Source: Faecalibacterium sp. I4-3-84 (lineage in GTDB: Bacteria > Bacillota > Clostridia > Oscillospirales > Ruminococcaceae). From it: 64,000 nucleotides of DNA. This document shows positions 60,414-64,000 of the stretch, one piece after another. A program made the translations under genes and the position numbers. The number at the start of each line of letters is the position of its first letter. Position 1 is the first letter of the stretch. Below the pieces are notes generated by a model. It saw only the letters and a program-made list of their open reading frames with translations, was not told where the DNA came from and did not search any database. The stretch lies in contig NZ_CP094466.1 in NCBI RefSeq assembly GCF_023347255.1, positions 2,170,001 to 2,234,000 on the forward strand. The letters run 5' to 3'.

Positions 60414-60848
60414 ATGACCAAAACGAATGTTCAACCGACCCCTAGCAATTCCAAGCACCACGACACGCCGAACAACAAAACGCACGTCATCAAGTTCCGT
60501 GTGACAGCGGAGGAAAAAGCGTCACTGGAACTCACTTGCAAACTCCTGAATCTCTCCCTCTCCACTTTTATCCGCCGTGCCATCCACAACGTCAAGATCG
60601 AGAAAGCGGTCATCGTTGCAGGTGGCGGAGAAGAAACCCTGACCGCTGTTTCCACCCTGCTTGCCCAGTGCAGCAAGGTGGGCACCAACCTCAACCAGCT
60701 TGCAAGGCACTTCAATTCCGGCGGTGCAGACACCGCGCAGATCCGGGCGAAAATCCTTGACGAACTTGCAGACCTGACTGCATTCCGGCTCCACGCCGAG
60801 AAAGTTCTGGGTGAACTGTATGGCAACGCTCAAGCATATCGCCTCTAA
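60414..60848 (+). CDS. MobC-like relaxosome accessory protein (ribbon-helix-helix)
   Basis: A 144-residue DNA-binding protein. Residues 24-60 (HVIKFRVTAEEKASLELTCK then LSLSTFIRRAIH in order) form a ribbon-helix-helix; the C-terminal half with CSKVGTNLNQLARHFN is the MobC signature that contacts the relaxase. An AGGAGGT site precedes the ATG. It overlaps the relaxase gene by 29 bases, so they are translated together, and it should bind the inverted repeats upstream to open oriT. Confidence 0.88.
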   Translation: MTKTNVQPTPSNSKHHDTPNNKTHVIKFRVTAEEKASLELTCKLLNLSLSTFIRRAIHNVKIEKAVIVAGGGEETLTAVSTLLAQCSKVGTNLNQLARHFNSGGADTAQIRAKILDELADLTAFRLHAEKVLGELYGNAQAYRL

Positions 60849-62355
60849 GAACTCGGCCTACACCGCCATCGAAGCGTACCTCGTTTACCAGCACGATGCG
60901 TTCACCGGGAAGCAACTTTTGGACGAACATGGCAGACCCATGCTGCGAGAATCGTACATTCTGGACACCCTTGAGTGTGGCGATTTCTCGTTTGCAACTG
61001 CCTGTCTGCTGGCAAACCGCAAGTACGGCAAGAACACCCAGCATGGTGATATCAAAAGCCACCAGTATATCATCAGCTTTGACCCAAGAGATGCAGCCGA
61101 CAACGGGCTGACCATGGAAAAGGCACAGGCACTTGGCCTGAAATTCTGCGAAGAAAACTTCCCCGGTCATCCTGCCATCGTCTGCACCCACCCGGATGGG
61201 CACAACCATTCGGGGAACATCCATGTCCACATCGTGATCGGCAGCATCCGAATGCGCGAGGTGGAACGCAAGCCCTATATGCAGAAGCCCCGTGACTGGC
61301 TAGAGGGCATGAAGCACTCCAGCACTGCCCAGACCATGCGGCACTTGCGTGTCGAGGTCATGGAGTTGTGCGAAGGTGCTGGACTGTACCAGATCGACCT
61401 GCTCAACGGCTCGAAAGAGCGCGTGAGCGAAGCCGAGTATTGGGTGCGCAGACGCGGCCAGTTGAAACTTGACCGTGAGAACGCAGCCCTCACCGCAACT
61501 GGACAGCAGCCCCGGCAGAAGAAGTTTGAAACTGTGAAGGATACTTTACGGAGACAGATTTCGTCTGTATTGTACCGTGCCACGAGCTTTGAAGAATTTT
61601 CTGACAGGCTCATGCAGAAGTATGGTATTGCCGTCAAGGAAAGCCGTGGGTGTCTGAGCTATCTGCCCGCTGGCAGAACGAAGTTCATCCGCGCGAAACA
61701 TCTCGGGGACAAGTTCGATAAGACGGCAGTGCTTGCCACATTGCAGGCAAACGCCGAACGCAAACCCAAGGTACAGTCCAAGCAGGATACCATCGGGAAA
61801 CTGATCGACATCCAGTCGAGGATGACCGAGGGCAAAGGCATTGGCTATAAGCGTTGGCTCACGAAACACAATCTCAAAGTTATGGCACAGACCGTGAAGC
61901 TTCTGCAGGAAAAGGGCTTGACCGACGAGGACGCTCTGAACCAGCGCATCACCGAACTGGAAACCAAGTATCACGACTCGCTGGCGGTGGTGAAAGACCT
62001 CGAAGGTCGCATGAAAACCAACAATGAGCTGCGCTATCACATCGCAGCCTACACCAGCACCAAGAATGTCGCACAGCAGCTAAAGACCGCCAAGCGACCC
62101 GCAGCCTTTGAGGAGCAGCACCGTGCAGAGCTGACAGCGTACCGGGCGGCAGCAGCCTATTTCAAGGCAAACAGCATCACAAAGCTGCCCAGCCCGAAAA
62201 AGCTGGAAGCCGAGTATGCGCAGCTGGCATCCGAAAAGGCAAAGTTCTACGAGCAGTACAAGGAAGCCAAGGAAGAACTGCTCAAACTGAAAACCGCAAA
62301 GCAGAATGTTGCGTCCTACTTCCGGGAGGAAGAACCGGCGCAGCAGGAGAGATAA
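60820..62355 (+). CDS. Relaxase/mobilisation nuclease (MobA/VirD2-like, MOBP type)
   Basis: A 511-residue relaxase that nicks oriT for conjugative mobilisation. The N-terminal nuclease domain shows tyrosines near the start (SAYTAIEAYLVYQ), GDIKSHQYIISFDP, and the metal site HNHSGNIHVHIVIG (about 124-137) with the three histidines. The C-terminal half (about 290-511) is a long helical/coiled region without a primase motif. The 3' part (62099-62258) is duplicated as a remnant at 51337. ATG 60820 is inside mobC; an upstream GTG at 60811 is possible. Confidence 0.9.
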   Translation: MATLKHIASKNSAYTAIEAYLVYQHDAFTGKQLLDEHGRPMLRESYILDTLECGDFSFATACLLANRKYGKNTQHGDIKSHQYIISFDPRDAADNGLTMEKAQALGLKFCEENFPGHPAIVCTHPDGHNHSGNIHVHIVIGSIRMREVERKPYMQKPRDWLEGMKHSSTAQTMRHLRVEVMELCEGAGLYQIDLLNGSKERVSEAEYWVRRRGQLKLDRENAALTATGQQPRQKKFETVKDTLRRQISSVLYRATSFEEFSDRLMQKYGIAVKESRGCLSYLPAGRTKFIRAKHLGDKFDKTAVLATLQANAERKPKVQSKQDTIGKLIDIQSRMTEGKGIGYKRWLTKHNLKVMAQTVKLLQEKGLTDEDALNQRITELETKYHDSLAVVKDLEGRMKTNNELRYHIAAYTSTKNVAQQLKTAKRPAAFEEQHRAELTAYRAAAAYFKANSITKLPSPKKLEAEYAQLASEKAKFYEQYKEAKEELLKLKTAKQNVASYFREEEPAQQER

Positions 62356-62367
62356 AGGAGTGTGCGT

Positions 62368-63303
62368 ATGATCAATCTGAAAATTGACCCGGAGTTCCAG
62401 TCCCAGATTCCCCCTCTGACCGATGATGAATTCAAGCAGCTTGAAGAAAACATCCTCAAAGAGGGCAAGCTGATCTCTCCTTTGATCGTTTGGAACAACA
62501 CCCTTGTTGACGGTCACAATCGTTATGAAATCGTTCAGGAGCATCCCGAAATCTCTTTCTCTACCATGCCGCTCCCGTTTGAAAGCAGAGAAGAAGTCCT
62601 CGCATGGATCTGCAAGAATCAGTTAGGGCGGCGTAATCTGACCCCGGAGCAGAAGAAGTTCCTTATGGGTAAGCAGTATTCCTCTGAAAAGCGCACCGAA
62701 GCATTTCGCGGCAATCAGCATACTGCAAAGAAATCTGGCAGTGTTCAATCTGAACACAACCAGAAGCCAATGAAAACCTGTGAGCGCATTGCGCAGGAAA
62801 ATCACAGCAGCGCAAGTTCAGTCCGCCGTGCAGAATACTATGCCCACGGCGTTGACGTTGCGGATGAACTGTCTCCCGGTTTCCGTGATCGGTTCTTCCG
62901 CGAGGAACTGCACATTCCCGATTATCTTCTCGAAAATCTCGGCAAGGCCAAGCCCGAAGAACAGGCTGAAATTTTTGAGGAAATCAAGAATTATGTGCCG
63001 AAGCCGAAGAAAGTCAAGCCTAACAAAGTAACGGTGAAGCAGGCAGAGAAAGCCGCCAGCAACACCATTGATGAAAGCTATGATGTTCCCCAAAAGTTTC
63101 TCGAACTGTACTACCGGCTCCACAATGCTGAATCTCTCATGCGAAAGAGTTGGGAAGTTACGTTCGACTTGAACCCGAAACTTCTTACGCATCCGGAACA
63201 GGTCAAAGTTCTCCGCTTTGCCTTGAAACCTCATCTTGAATTTTTGAAAACGCTGGACGAAGTTCTTGCAGAATCCAGCGGTGAATCCTCTAAAACGGCA
63301 TAA
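62368..63303 (+). CDS. ParB/Srx-like N-domain DNA-binding protein
   Basis: A 311-residue protein. Its N-terminal domain (about 1-90) has the ParB-like LISPLIVWNNTLVDGHNRYEI box, then the NLTPEQKKFLMGKQY helix; a putative HTH follows (ERIAQENHSSASSVRRAEYY, about 138-157). The C-terminal half is charged. Proteins of this layout accompany relaxase genes in Clostridial mobile elements and may act in partition, replication control or transfer regulation. AAGGAG is seven bases before ATG 62368; the same GGAG-N-GTGCGT context precedes the next ORF. Confidence 0.75.
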   Translation: MINLKIDPEFQSQIPPLTDDEFKQLEENILKEGKLISPLIVWNNTLVDGHNRYEIVQEHPEISFSTMPLPFESREEVLAWICKNQLGRRNLTPEQKKFLMGKQYSSEKRTEAFRGNQHTAKKSGSVQSEHNQKPMKTCERIAQENHSSASSVRRAEYYAHGVDVADELSPGFRDRFFREELHIPDYLLENLGKAKPEEQAEIFEEIKNYVPKPKKVKPNKVTVKQAEKAASNTIDESYDVPQKFLELYYRLHNAESLMRKSWEVTFDLNPKLLTHPEQVKVLRFALKPHLEFLKTLDEVLAESSGESSKTA

Positions 63304-63446
63304 CGACAGGCACTTGTAAGCCATCAACGAGCCACCAGCCGCAAGTGCAGGGTGGAAAGCATCCGCGCCCTTGCGCCTGATAAAAATTGGAACTTTGATT
63401 TTCTCGCCCAGCTTTGCCACGGTGGGACGATCAAAGGAGCGTGCGT

Positions 63447-64000
63447 TTGAACAAAAAGAAAAAGTCCACAAACACTTCCCCCTACCCCGATGAAGCCATC
63501 GACCGTCTGGCACGGGCATTCTACCCGGCCATCCTTGCCTGCTGGAACAGCGAGGAAGGGCAAAGAGAATTTGCTGCATGGCAGGCAGAGCAGGCTCATC
63601 ACACCACCAGCAAAGAAAAACAGAGCGTTCCCGACGGGGAACGCCCTGTTATACATATCGCTATCGTATGTGGATTTTTGCAGGGTGCGTCCGGCAGGGC
63701 GCACCCTGTTTTTTCTTTGTTATATATCCGATGTACCAAACTGCGTATTCTTATGGGAGAAACAATTCCTCTCTACCGTGCCATGACCTCACACTTTCTG
63801 TGGGCGAGCCGGACAATGCCGCTGCACAAACAGGGGCAGGAACTTCGTTCGGAGCAACCGGCGCCCCCCTTACATGAGCAGAATCCCTCTACTTATTTTT
63901 GCGCCTTAACAATTCGGAAACATTTGTCGAACTTGTCGGGGCAACGCCCCTCCATCTGCTGTCGCAGACCGCGCTGCCGCTTAAAAGCCCCACTGGGGCT
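63447..64000 (+). CDS. Small element-encoded protein, start of frame (runs off window)
   Basis: TTG 63447 lies seven bases after AAAGGAG and opens LNKKKKSTNTSPYPDE, then AIDRLARAFYPAILACW and EEGQREFAAWQAEQ, which reads like a real protein. The true coding part is probably about 65 residues: from about 63625 the frame passes through two hairpins (GCGTTCCC-GGGAACGC and the terminator at 63681) and then the leader repeat, although no stop occurs before the window ends. I do not recognise the family. Confidence 0.45.
   Translation, partial: MNKKKKSTNTSPYPDEAIDRLARAFYPAILACWNSEEGQREFAAWQAEQAHHTTSKEKQSVPDGERPVIHIAIVCGFLQGASGRAHPVFSLLYIRCTKLRILMGETIPLYRAMTSHFLWASRTMPLHKQGQELRSEQPAPPLHEQNPSTYFCALTIRKHLSNLSGQRPSICCRRPRCRLKAPLG
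63681..63714 (+). terminator. Terminator at the end of the mobilisation operon
   Basis: CAGGGTGCG pairs with CGCACCCTG, followed by TTTTTT. Confidence 0.8.
63818..64000 (+). repeat. Mobilisation-leader repeat, copy 2 (cut by window edge)
   Basis: Repeats 59951-60058 and 60207-60275 but lacks the intervening block with the oriT candidate. A second set of element genes probably follows outside the window. Confidence 0.85.

Overview
The window reads as chromosome of a moderately GC-rich, low-GC-lineage Firmicute of the Oscillospiraceae type, most like Faecalibacterium. That placement is an inference from protein style, two T-box leaders, DUF2812/PadR and XpaC/TelA genes, GC-rich codon use and intrinsic terminators; no rRNA or tRNA gene was seen to confirm it. 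The first gene is cut by the left edge and the last frame runs off the right edge.

Layout. 1-7.9 kb: tRNA modification (mnmA, tcdA), a metal transporter behind a cluster of TGCAA elements, a HAD phosphatase/deoxyinosine glycosylase pair, and an XpaC-TelA-LemA-TPM envelope cassette. 8.1-10.6 kb: threonine ammonia-lyase with ridA, then an SDR oxidoreductase with a palindromic operator candidate. 10.8-12 kb: a DUF815 ATPase. 12.2-17.7 kb: a T-box-controlled ilvB-ilvN-ilvC-ilvD operon. 17.9-23.9 kb: sugar transferase, RodA/FtsW-type polymerase, a secreted clan-CD-like putative peptidase, tsaE-tsaB, rpiB, upp. 24-29.3 kb: a T-box-controlled leuA-leuC-leuD-leuB operon on the minus strand. 29.4-40 kb: envelope and secretion genes (beta-helix/SLH-like surface protein, FtsH, small exported protein, BceAB/FtsX-like ABC pair, monofunctional transglycosylase). 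40.2-41.9 kb: a homocysteine/cysteine synthase preceded by a 43-codon Cys- and Met-rich leader ORF and a terminator with a matching switch sequence, the best candidate here for an undescribed regulatory system. 42-49.5 kb: a cellobiose (or cello-oligosaccharide) uptake and phosphorolysis locus with LacI regulator and three matching operator candidates. 49.5-53.2 kb: a scar of mobile DNA (relaxase-like fragment, truncated MATE gene fused to a truncated PadR gene, DUF2812 gene, 160-bp relaxase remnant, 51-bp repeats, large serine recombinase). 53.4-59.3 kb: MetE-like enzyme, LysR regulator, ThrE-type exporter, unknown protein, argG. 59.3-64 kb: structured repeats followed by a mobilisation module (MobC-like, relaxase, ParB-like) whose leader, with an oriT candidate, is partly repeated at the right edge.

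Functionally the window concentrates branched-chain amino acid synthesis (ilvA, ilvBNCD, leuACDB), sulfur amino acid synthesis (metY, MetE-like), arginine synthesis and amino acid export. Control seems to be largely by transcription attenuation: two T-boxes, one probable leader-peptide attenuator, and an early terminator in front of the broken MATE gene. The two mobile regions share relaxase sequence, so the older scar at 50-53 kb and the intact module at 60-63 kb probably descend from related elements.
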